Below, piece after piece: positions 26,460 to 36,491 of a stretch of DNA of 64,000 nt; the first letter of the stretch is position 1; the number at the start of each line of letters is the position of its first letter. A program made the position numbers and the translations under genes. Under the pieces are notes generated by a model that was not told the origin of the DNA, ran no database searches, and worked only from the letters and a program-made list of their open reading frames with translations. The DNA lies in the NCBI GenBank assembly GCA_022800525.1, contig JAAWQM010000002.1:1-64000 (forward strand), in the 5' to 3' direction. The DNA is from Oscillospiraceae bacterium (GTDB lineage: Bacteria > Bacillota > Clostridia > Oscillospirales > Oscillospiraceae).

Positions 26460-27348
26460 GGTTCATGTAGAAGCTCTCCAGGCTCTCGTCGTGCTCACGG
26501 ATGTTCTTCACCTCGCATCCGGCGTTGTGGAGGGCCAGCGTCAGCTCCGTGACGGAGGGCGCGTCGTAGACGTCCGCCTCCGTATCGCTGCGGATGGAGT
26601 ACTCCAGCCCCAGCCGGTCCAGCGCGGCGGTGAGCGGCCGCGCGTCGCTGACGGTAAGGCGCAGGCACTTCCGGCAGCTGGCCTCCAGTTCGGCGGCGCT
26701 CAGCTCCTTCACCATCCGTCCGCCGTCGATGAAGCCGTAGTGGGTGGCGAGACGGCTCAGCTCGTCCAGGATGTGGCTGGAGATCAGCACGGTAATCTGC
26801 CGTTCCCGGTTCAGCCGCAGGATCAGCTCCCGGATCTCCACGATGCCCTGGGGGTCCAGTCCGTTGGCCGGCTCGTCCAGGATGAGGAAGTCCGGGTCCC
26901 CCGCCAGCGCCACGGCGATGCCCAGCCGCTGGCGCATTCCCAGGGAAAAGTCCCGGGCCTTCTTCTTCCCGGTGTTTTGCAGGCGCACCAGCTCCAGCAG
27001 CTCACGCAGGCCGTCATAGGACGGCAGGCCCAAAATCTGGTATTGCTGCTTCAGATTGTCCTCCGCAGTCATGGACAGGTAGATGGAGGGCGTCTCCACC
27101 ACCGCGCCCATGCGGCGGCGGGCCTTGGTGATCTCACGGCTGCCGTTGGAGCAGCCATACAGGGTGAAGGCCCCCTCCGTCGGCTCCTGCAAGCCGCAGA
27201 TCAGACGGATGAGGGTGGTCTTGCCCGCGCCGTTGCGGCCCACGAAGCCGTAGATCGCGCCCTTTTCCACACGCATGGTCAGGCCGTTGAGGGCCTTTCC
27301 GTTTTTGTAGTGCTTGATAAGATTTTTGGTTTCCAGGATGTATTCCAT
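26434..27348 (-). CDS. ABC transporter ATP-binding protein
   Basis: Walker A GRNGAGKTT, signature LGMRQRL, Walker B LILDEPANGLDP. Confidence 0.93.
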   Translation of the reverse strand: MEYILETKNLIKHYKNGKALNGLTMRVEKGAIYGFVGRNGAGKTTLIRLICGLQEPTEGAFTLYGCSNGSREITKARRRMGAVVETPSIYLSMTAEDNLKQQYQILGLPSYDGLRELLELVRLQNTGKKKARDFSLGMRQRLGIAVALAGDPDFLILDEPANGLDPQGIVEIRELILRLNRERQITVLISSHILDELSRLATHYGFIDGGRMVKELSAAELEASCRKCLRLTVSDARPLTAALDRLGLEYSIRSDTEADVYDAPSVTELTLALHNAGCEVKNIREHDESLESFYMNLVGGDVDE

Positions 27349-27387
27349 TTCCTTGCCTCCTTGTGATGGAATGGACCTATTGTAACC

Positions 27388-27435
27388 GGAAAGAGTTAAG
27401 GAACCGGTTAAGGAAATGGTTAAGATTCAGTAAAG
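27388..27435 (-). promoter_or_regulatory. Tandem 12-bp repeat array overlapping the ABC operon promoter (probable OmpR-type RR sites)
   Basis: Minus strand TTAACCATTTCC-TTAACCGGTTCC-TTAACTCTTTCC (27423-27388) with TACAAT at 27384-27379 immediately downstream; a fourth degenerate unit at 27424-27435. Confidence 0.65.
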
Positions 27436-27465
27436 ATTTTGCTGTATCCCTGCGGTTAATCTGGA

Positions 27466-27918
27466 TTGCATGTTTTGGGAAACTATTTGAAGGGGAAGCG
27501 CTGTACCCCCATCTCAGACGGCGCTGTCATGTATCTGACGGAAAAAGATCATTTCGTCCCTGATATCGTCTGCGCTCCGGAGAAGATCCAAAACACCGGC
27601 GTCTACGGCGCGCCGGACCTTGTGGCGGAGGTCCTCTCCCCCACCGCAAGCCGGAACGACTGCGGACGGAAGATGCAGACCTACGCCCGCTGCGGCGTGC
27701 TGGAGTACTGGATCGTCAGCCCAGGCGGCCGATCCGTCGAGCAATATTTCCTCCAGGATGGCAGCCTGGTCCTCCATGATATCTGCCAATCCTACACGGC
27801 GGACTTCTTGGAGGTGATGAAGGCGGAGGAGCGTGCCGCGCTGGTGACAGAGTTCAGGTGCAGCCTGTTTGACGATCTCTCCATCAGGCTGGACGATGTG
27901 TTCTATTGGGTCAAGTGA
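27466..27918 (+). pseudogene. 5'-truncated Uma2-family (DUF820) endonuclease-like gene
   Basis: YLKGKRCTPISDGAVMYLTEKDHFVPDIVCAPEKIQNTGVYGAPDLVAEVLSPTASRNDCGRKMQTYARCGVLEYWIVSP matches the Uma2 core; the usual N-terminal region is absent. Confidence 0.65.
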
Positions 27919-27955
27919 ACAGAGAACCGCCCCTGGCGCATCCGGGGGCGGTCTT

Positions 27956-28639
27956 TCATTCCGCCAGCTTGAACCCGATCCCCCAAACAGCCTCGATGCA
28001 CTCCCCTGCTCCCGCCTCCCGGAGCTTCCGGCGGAGGTTGCTGACATGGACCTTCAGAGAGCTCTCCACGCAGTCCGGCGTCTCCATGCTGAGCTGGTCC
28101 AGCAGCCGGGATTTGGGAATCACCTGCCTGGGGCTCATCATGAGGAGCTTCAGGATGGCGAATTCCGTTCGGGTCAGCCGGACCTGCGTACCGTCCGCCT
28201 CCGCCACGCGGGAAGTGATATCCAGAGTCAGATTTTTGTGGCGAAGGAGGTCGGGACGCAGGCCGGACGGCCCCTGTTCCGCGCTGCCGCTCCGAAGCTG
28301 GACAGCGATCCGGGCCAGCAGCTCGCGGGTATCAAAGGGCTTGGTGAGGTAGTCCGCCGCGCCGCCCAGCAGCAGCGAGACCTTTTCCTCCACATCCACC
28401 TTGGCCGACAGCACAATGACCGGAATGCCCGCCAGATGGGGCAGCACGTCCTCCCCGCTGAGTCCCGGCAGCATCAGATCCAGCAAAACAAGGTCAGGCC
28501 GGTGGTCCCCCAGGAGCAGCAGGGCCTCCGTGCCGGAATAGGCCCGCATGACCCGGCAGCCCTCCCTGACCAGCAGCTCCTCCAGCATGTCACCGATGTA
28601 GACGTCGTCGTCCACAATAGCGATCAAGGGTCCGCTCAT
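27956..28639 (-). CDS. OmpR-family response regulator
   Basis: IAIVDDDVYIGDMLEELL...DLVLLDLMLPGLSG...LTKPFDTRELLARI; C-terminal winged helix LTRTEFAILKLLM...VHVSNLRRKLREA. Confidence 0.92.
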   Translation of the reverse strand: MSGPLIAIVDDDVYIGDMLEELLVREGCRVMRAYSGTEALLLLGDHRPDLVLLDLMLPGLSGEDVLPHLAGIPVIVLSAKVDVEEKVSLLLGGAADYLTKPFDTRELLARIAVQLRSGSAEQGPSGLRPDLLRHKNLTLDITSRVAEADGTQVRLTRTEFAILKLLMMSPRQVIPKSRLLDQLSMETPDCVESSLKVHVSNLRRKLREAGAGECIEAVWGIGFKLAE

Positions 28640-29094
28640 CGCGCCAATTCCACCGGGAAGACCGTCACCTTCCCGCCCTCCTCAATGTCCAGCAGCATCA
28701 TGGTGGGTGTTGCCCGGAAGGGCCTGGGATAGGAGCAGCTTCCCGGATTCAGCCACAGCCGTCCTTTGACCTGCTCGTGCTCATAGTGGTGGGTATGGCC
28801 GAAGATGACCACATCCACGCCCTTCAGGTCCCAGGGGATGCTGTTGCGGTCATGGGCCATACAGAAGGACACGCCGCCCATTGTAAAACGCATGATCCTG
28901 GGCAGATCCCTGGTCCAGCTCCCCCAATCGTTGTTGCCCCGCACACCGTAGACGGGCGCAACCCGCTCCAGCGCCGTCATGACCTCCGGGGTGTCGAAGT
29001 CTCCGGCGTGGAGGATGCAGTCCACCCCCTGCAGCCGTTCCAGCGTCTCCAGCCGTATCCGGCCATGGGTGTCCGAGACCACACCAATGCGCAT
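28636..29094 (-). CDS. YfcE-like metallophosphoesterase
   Basis: MRIGVVSDTHGRI, LHAGDFDT, VRGNND, FGHTHHYE, NPGSCSYPR; overlaps RR start by ATGA. Confidence 0.9.
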   Translation of the reverse strand: MRIGVVSDTHGRIRLETLERLQGVDCILHAGDFDTPEVMTALERVAPVYGVRGNNDWGSWTRDLPRIMRFTMGGVSFCMAHDRNSIPWDLKGVDVVIFGHTHHYEHEQVKGRLWLNPGSCSYPRPFRATPTMMLLDIEEGGKVTVFPVELAR

Positions 29095-29108
29095 CAAATC
29101 CCCTCCTC

Positions 29109-31118
<2,010 letters not shown>

Positions 31119-31805
31119 TTAGCCATTGTTGATAGAATATTCAAAGGCGTCGTCCCGGATATCGTTGCCGGAATCAAAATAGGTGTACGTGTCGGGCACG
31201 TCTCCGACGATGATGGTTTCCGCCACGGAAAAGGAATTGCTGACGTCTGTCCCTGTGCGGAACCCGGGCAGCAGGATGGACATGGACACATCCACATACA
31301 GGATAATGCTGTGGGTTGTCTGGTTGATACCCGCATGGGAGAACTGATTCTCAAACCGCGCAGAGCAGCTGCCTGTCGTCTGCATCCGCACCGTGAAGCC
31401 CGGCCCCCGGCCTGCCAGAAGCGCGGAACCGGTCAACGTTCCAACAGGGATCACCAGGTCGATATCCGACATCTCTCCCAAGCGGTTCAGGATATCCTGA
31501 GTGATGGCGGACTGCAGGCGGTTGAATTCCGCCATGTTGCTCTGCATGGCGGCGATCCCGCCGCTGGTGTTCTTCTCCAGGGAAATCAGGTTGTTGTACT
31601 GGATTTCACCGCTGTTGATCGCGTCACTGACCGCCTCCGTGACCACCGTGCCCACCAGATTGGACACCCGGGTCACCGCAAGGCCGCCCAGCATGGTACG
31701 CAAATGGGTCGTCGCAATGACCGCCAAGGTCATCAGGACCGCCGCCAGGAAAAAACAAACGAGCTTTGCCTTCTGCTGCGGCCGCATAGGGGGACGCCGG
31801 CGCAT
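31119..31805 (-). CDS. yunB: Sporulation protein YunB-like
   Basis: N-terminal TM; NLVGTVVTEAVSDAINSGEIQYNNLISLEKNTSGGIAAMQSNMAEFNRLQSAITQDI; VPIGTLTG-like; IILYVDVSM. Confidence 0.85.
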   Translation of the reverse strand: MRRRPPMRPQQKAKLVCFFLAAVLMTLAVIATTHLRTMLGGLAVTRVSNLVGTVVTEAVSDAINSGEIQYNNLISLEKNTSGGIAAMQSNMAEFNRLQSAITQDILNRLGEMSDIDLVIPVGTLTGSALLAGRGPGFTVRMQTTGSCSARFENQFSHAGINQTTHSIILYVDVSMSILLPGFRTGTDVSNSFSVAETIIVGDVPDTYTYFDSGNDIRDDAFEYSINNG

Positions 31806-31848
31806 AAAACATCACCTCACCTACAGCCTATGCGGCGCCGGCTTTTCC

Positions 31849-33228
31849 CTATTCCGGCAAAGCGTTGACCAGTTCCTTGAAGACCCGGCCCCGCTCCTCG
31901 AAGTTTTTGAAGCGGTCGAAGGATGTACTGGCCGGGGACAGGATGACCACATCGCCCTGCCGGGACCTCTCATCCGCCAGCCGGATGGCTGTCGGATAGT
32001 CCCCTGTGACAAGAATCTCCAGGCCGCTATAGTTGTCCGACGTCTCCGCCGCCTTCCGGATTGCTCCGGCGGTAGCGCCGCAGAGAATCAGCAGCTTTAC
32101 ATGCTCGTTGATCTCCGGTCCCAGGGGAGCGTAGCTGATCCCCTTATCCTTGCCTCCGGCAATCAGGATGACCTTCTCCTGGAAGGAACGCAGTCCGGCG
32201 ATGGTACGGCTGGGGCTGGAAGCGATGGAATCGTTATACCAGCGCACACCCCGCCGCTCCCGGAACAGTTCAATGCGGTGCTCCACCCCTCCGAACGTAC
32301 GGGCAAATGTGCGAACCGCCGCATCCGGAACCAGTCCCTGAACCGCGCAAATGGCAGCCATGTAGTTCTCCGTGTTGTGGGTCCCCGGAAGGAGGATATC
32401 CGCCAGTGGCAGCACCGCGCGCGCTCCGGTTTCATCCCGATACCAGATAGCGTCATCCCTGAGATAGCATCCACAGGCTGGAATGTCCTCCGAAACACGT
32501 GTAAAGTATATCTCCATTCCAGCGGTTTTGCTGGAAAGTTCACGGGTGATTTTATTGTCCCAGTTGCACACTGCCCGGTCTGTCTCCCTCTGATAGCGCA
32601 GGATGTTTGCTTTTGCGTCCACATATTCATCCATATCTGTATGAATGTCCAGATGGTTGGGCGCAAGATTGGTCAGCACGGCGATATGCGGACTCCTTTT
32701 CATGGTCAGCAGTTGGAAGGAGCTCAGCTCTACCACCGCCCAGTCCCCGGGCCGGATGGCGTCCGCCTCCGCCAGCAGCGGACGCCCGATGTTGCCGCCC
32801 AGATGAACCCTGTGCCCTGCCGCTTCCAGCAGCCGGGCAATGATCGTGGTGGTAGTCGTCTTCCCGTCGCTGCCGGTGACAGCCAGGATCGGACAGGGGC
32901 AGACCTCAAAGAATACCTCCATTTCCGAGGTTATGACGCTCCCCCCTGCCCGCGCTCTTGCCAGATTACGGGGATGCAGGCCGGGCGTGCGGAATATTAC
33001 ATCGTGGTCCAGCCCCTCCAGATACGCAGGCCCCAGGCAGAGCTTACAGCCCGATTTCTCCAGTTCATCTGCCAGCGGCCCCAAGGCCGCCCGGTCCTTT
33101 TTATCGCAGGCGGTAACGTCAATCCCTGCCTCCAACAGCAGCCGCAGCAGCGGCTGGTTGCTGACGCCGATGCCGGTCACCGCCACCCGTTTTCCCTTCA
33201 ATGTCTCCAGATATTCATGCAAGGTCAT
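31849..33228 (-). CDS. murD: UDP-N-acetylmuramoyl-L-alanine--D-glutamate ligase
   Basis: VTGSDGKTTTTTIIARLLEAAG, GGNIGRPLL, LTNLAPNHLDIH, EHRIELFRERRGVRWYNDSIASSPSRTIAGL. Confidence 0.96.
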   Translation of the reverse strand: MTLHEYLETLKGKRVAVTGIGVSNQPLLRLLLEAGIDVTACDKKDRAALGPLADELEKSGCKLCLGPAYLEGLDHDVIFRTPGLHPRNLARARAGGSVITSEMEVFFEVCPCPILAVTGSDGKTTTTTIIARLLEAAGHRVHLGGNIGRPLLAEADAIRPGDWAVVELSSFQLLTMKRSPHIAVLTNLAPNHLDIHTDMDEYVDAKANILRYQRETDRAVCNWDNKITRELSSKTAGMEIYFTRVSEDIPACGCYLRDDAIWYRDETGARAVLPLADILLPGTHNTENYMAAICAVQGLVPDAAVRTFARTFGGVEHRIELFRERRGVRWYNDSIASSPSRTIAGLRSFQEKVILIAGGKDKGISYAPLGPEINEHVKLLILCGATAGAIRKAAETSDNYSGLEILVTGDYPTAIRLADERSRQGDVVILSPASTSFDRFKNFEERGRVFKELVNALPE

Positions 33229-33337
33229 GATGCTTCCCCCTTACAGGTATTTCGTGTTCTTCCATGATATAGTATACCACCGTTTCCAGTCAAAAACAAC
33301 TGGTTGACAATATCTGATTTCTCCTGTAAAATATCTC

Positions 33338-33763
33338 TTGAGTAAGACAGACAGTCGCGTGGCGGCGGCGAAAGCCCCGTCATGAGGAAAGTCCGGGCTC
33401 CATAGGGCAAGGATAACGGGTAACGCCCGCCGAAGGCGACTTCAGGAAAAGTGCAACAGAAATAAACCGCAGAATCGCGCGAGGGCTCCCTGCCGGGGCG
33501 CCTGCGATTTGATCGGGCGCTGTCCCAGAGGGGCGGTACCTGATCTCTGCAAGGATGGAAAGGCGAGGTAAGAGCTCACCCATCGGCTGGAAACTGTCCG
33601 ATGCTGTAAACTCTATCCGGAGCAACACCGTGGGAGAACAGGTCGAGCTTGCTCGATCAGGACCGGCCCGGTCGTTCTCAAGGAGGTGGCTGGAGCGGTT
33701 TGGCAACAAACCGCCTAGATAGATGACTGTCAGATACAGAACCCGGCTTATAGTCTTACTCAA
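33338..33763 (+). ncRNA. rnpB: RNase P RNA, bacterial class A
   Basis: GAGGAAAGTCCGGGCTCCATAGGGCA, GTAACGCC, GTGCAACAGAAA..AAACCGC, GGTAAGAGCTCACC, GTAAACTC, CGGAGCAA, GATAGATGACTGTC, ACAGAACCCGGCTTA; ends pair TTGAGTAAGAC / GTCTTACTCAA. Confidence 0.96.
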
Positions 33764-33765
33764 TA

Positions 33766-33794
33766 TTTGCCCGGCCACTTTGTGGCCGGGCAAA
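33766..33794 (+). terminator. Hairpin immediately 3' of rnpB
   Basis: TTTGCCCGGCCAC-TTT-GTGGCCGGGCAAA, 13-bp perfect arms; no U-tract. Confidence 0.55.
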
Positions 33795-33940
33795 CTCACG
33801 CAGGGCTGCCGGCAGAACAGCCGCCCCGGCCGCGCTTCGTCAACAGAACATTTTTCGCATACTTTTCAGCACCATAGCTCATTATACTGCATAAGCTGTT
33901 TCTATAAAATGGTATCAGACCATATACTTGGAGGTAACAT

Positions 33941-34825
33941 ATGAAACAGCCAGTTTTTACCGGTTCCGGCGCAGCCATCATTACGCCTTTTACGAATAAA
34001 GAAATCGACTACCCCGCCCTCGCCCGTCTGTTGGACTTCCAGCTGGAAAACGGCACAGACGCCATTGTCGTCTGCGGCACCACAGGCGAGGCTGCCTCTA
34101 TGAGCTACGAGGAGCGGCGGCGCGCCATTGAATTCACCGTACAGCATGTAAATGGCAGGGTTCCGGTCATCGCCGGGACCGGCTCCAATAACACGGAAAA
34201 CGCCATCGCCCTCTCTGACGACGCAGTCCAGGCGGGAGCCGACGCTCTGCTGGTAGTGACGCCCTTTTATAATAAAGCCACCCAGCGCGGGCTAATCCGC
34301 CATTATACAGCTATCGCTGATGCGGCGTCAAAGCCTGTCATCCTGTACCACGTCCCCTCCCGCACGGGCGTAACATGTACCGCTGAGACCTACGCAGCCC
34401 TGGCGCGGCATCCCAACATTGTGGGCGTGAAGGAGGCGGGCGGCGATCTGTCCCTGGTCCAGAAGACCCGGGAGCTGTGTCCGGAGGACTTCTGCATCTG
34501 GTCTGGCAATGACGACGAGACTGCCCCCATCATGCTCTTTGGCGGCAAGGGCGTCATCTCTGTTGCGGCCAATGTGATGCCGAAGGAGATGCATGAGCTG
34601 ACCCGCGCCTGTCTCAGCGGTGATTTCGTATCCGCCGGGAAGATGCAGCTGAGACTGCGCAGGCTGTGCGAGGCGCTGTTCTGGGAAGTGAATCCGATTC
34701 CGGTCAAGACCGCTTTAGCTCTTATGGGATACTGTCAGGAGGTCTTTCGGCTGCCTATGTGCGAAATGGTGCCGGAGAACCGGGAAAAACTGAAAGCCGT
34801 GCTGACTGAGTATGGCCTGATTTGA
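33941..34825 (+). CDS. dapA: 4-hydroxy-tetrahydrodipicolinate synthase
   Basis: GSGAAIITPFTNKEIDY, VVCGTTGEAASMSYEER, VIAGTGSNNT, LYHVPSRTGV, GVKEAGGDLS. Confidence 0.95.
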   Translation: MKQPVFTGSGAAIITPFTNKEIDYPALARLLDFQLENGTDAIVVCGTTGEAASMSYEERRRAIEFTVQHVNGRVPVIAGTGSNNTENAIALSDDAVQAGADALLVVTPFYNKATQRGLIRHYTAIADAASKPVILYHVPSRTGVTCTAETYAALARHPNIVGVKEAGGDLSLVQKTRELCPEDFCIWSGNDDETAPIMLFGGKGVISVAANVMPKEMHELTRACLSGDFVSAGKMQLRLRRLCEALFWEVNPIPVKTALALMGYCQEVFRLPMCEMVPENREKLKAVLTEYGLI

Positions 34826-34852
34826 CATCTACATAAGACGGAGGACAATTCC

Positions 34853-35284
34853 ATGATCGTTCAGGCCCAAAAACAGGATATCCCTGCTGTCGCCACGCTG
34901 GCGGCCCAGCTGTTCGGCAGTTCGGCGGAGAAATTGGCGGCGGAATTTGATACGCTGATCCCCTCTGAAAAATGCGCGGTATTTCTGCTCACTATCGCGG
35001 ACCGCCCCGCAGGCTTTGCCCAATGTCAGCTGCGCCGTGACTATGTGGAGGGTACCCACAGCAGTCCGGCAGGCTATCTGGAGGGCATCTTCGTCCTGCC
35101 GGAGCACCGGTCCCAGGGGCACGCCAAGGAACTGCTGTCGCGCTGCGAGCAGTGGGCCAGAGAGCATGGCTGCACGGAGTTCGCCAGCGACTGCGAACTG
35201 GACAATGACGGCAGTCTGGCTTTCCACCTGAAAATGGGCTTTGCGGAGGCGAACCGGATCATCTGCTTCACAAAGAAACTGTAA
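34853..35284 (+). CDS. GNAT acetyltransferase resembling aminoglycoside 6'-N-acetyltransferases
   Basis: DYVEGTHSSPAGYLEGIFVLPEHRSQGHAKELLSRCEQWAREHGCTEFASDCELDNDGSLAFHLKMGFAEANRIICFTKKL, strongly AAC(6')-like. Confidence 0.75.
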   Translation: MIVQAQKQDIPAVATLAAQLFGSSAEKLAAEFDTLIPSEKCAVFLLTIADRPAGFAQCQLRRDYVEGTHSSPAGYLEGIFVLPEHRSQGHAKELLSRCEQWAREHGCTEFASDCELDNDGSLAFHLKMGFAEANRIICFTKKL

Positions 35285-35296
35285 CTTGATATCCGC

Positions 35297-35334
35297 CCTC
35301 CTCTGTGCTAAGATAAGCCAAAGCACAGAGGAGG
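35297..35334 (+). promoter_or_regulatory. Hairpin whose 3' arm carries the SD of the next gene
   Basis: CCTCCTCTGTGCT (35297-35309) / AGCACAGAGGAGG (35322-35334), then ATATTTT and ATG at 35342. Confidence 0.6.
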
Positions 35335-35341
35335 ATATTTT

Positions 35342-36439
35342 ATGAGCGGCACCGTCTATTATATCGACCACGCCTCCATGGGCAACGGCGCGGTCGGCAT
35401 TATTTTTGACCAGGATACCAAAGCCGTCTACACTGGCCTGGGCGTCCACACAGAGGATGATCCTATGGCGGCGGATATTTCCCGTCTGTGCGGCATCCAC
35501 TTCTTTTCGGACGGGACCCCGGAGATACCGCTTTACAGCGTACCATACCTGGAAGTCGTGGCATCAGACGGGCTGGGCGGATGGTTCGCTATGACGCAGG
35601 ATTTCATCCGCGGTCCTCTCTACCATATCGCCCAGGACCGTACAGTCCATCTGGTGACGGAATCCTACCGGAACATATTCAACCTGGCAATCCCGGACCC
35701 GGACTGGCGGAGCAAATACCTCCCTGGAGGCCCCTGGCCCCGCCTCCCGGAGGACCCAGAGGGACGCCGGAAGCTTGCGGAGGCTTTCAAGCTCCCCTCT
35801 CCCCCGCCGGACGATCTGTGCCTGCTGGACGCACCGCCCCGGCTGTTCGCTTCCCGGTCGGAAGCGGAAAAGGCGCTCCCCATCCAGGACCTCTGGACGG
35901 TCCTGCGGGAGCGCAAGGGGCCCCGCTTTCAGGTTCACTCCTTGATGTCCCCGCAGGACCGCGAGGGCCGCGCTCAGGTCCACTATCAGGCGTGGCTGGA
36001 GACCTACACCGGCTTGATGCCGGAAAGCGTCCTGGCGGCTCACACGCTGGAGCAATGCCGGAAAAAGGCCAATGACCACCATTATTCCAACAGCGCCAAT
36101 ACCTTCGTAGCCCTTGACCGCGAGAACGGCGACCGCGTGGTTGGCTTCGGTACGCTGTCATGCCGCGCGCAGGATTTTGTCTCCGTACCGGAGGCGGGAG
36201 AGATCGCCGCGCTGTATGTACTGAAAGAGTTTCAGGGGCTGGGGCTGGGAAAGGACCTGCTGGAGCGCTGCATTGCATGGATTCCCTGGCCTAATGTTGT
36301 GCTGTTCGTGCTGAAAGGCAACGACAATGCTATCAGGTTTTATGAGCATATGGGCTTCCGCCTTACCGGGCATGAAATTGAAACGAGCGGAATGACTGAG
36401 CTGGAGATGGCGCTGGAGAAAAAACGCATTAGAAAATAA
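35342..36439 (+). CDS. Two-domain protein: uncharacterised N-terminal domain plus C-terminal GNAT
   Basis: C-terminal AGEIAALYVLKEFQGLGLGKDLLERCIAWIPWPNVVLFVLKGNDNAIRFYEHMGFRLTG; N-terminal ~200 aa (MSGTVYYIDHASMGNGAVGIIFDQDTKAVYTGLG...) not recognised. Confidence 0.75.
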   Translation: MSGTVYYIDHASMGNGAVGIIFDQDTKAVYTGLGVHTEDDPMAADISRLCGIHFFSDGTPEIPLYSVPYLEVVASDGLGGWFAMTQDFIRGPLYHIAQDRTVHLVTESYRNIFNLAIPDPDWRSKYLPGGPWPRLPEDPEGRRKLAEAFKLPSPPPDDLCLLDAPPRLFASRSEAEKALPIQDLWTVLRERKGPRFQVHSLMSPQDREGRAQVHYQAWLETYTGLMPESVLAAHTLEQCRKKANDHHYSNSANTFVALDRENGDRVVGFGTLSCRAQDFVSVPEAGEIAALYVLKEFQGLGLGKDLLERCIAWIPWPNVVLFVLKGNDNAIRFYEHMGFRLTGHEIETSGMTELEMALEKKRIRK

Positions 36440-36440
36440 A

Positions 36441-36476
36441 AAAGTACGGCGCAGGCAAAAACCTGTACCGTACTTT
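36441..36476. terminator. Bidirectional terminator
   Basis: AAAGTACGG / CCGTACTTT with A- and T-rich flanks between convergent genes. Confidence 0.7.
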
Positions 36477-36491
36477 TCTGCTAAGTATGAA

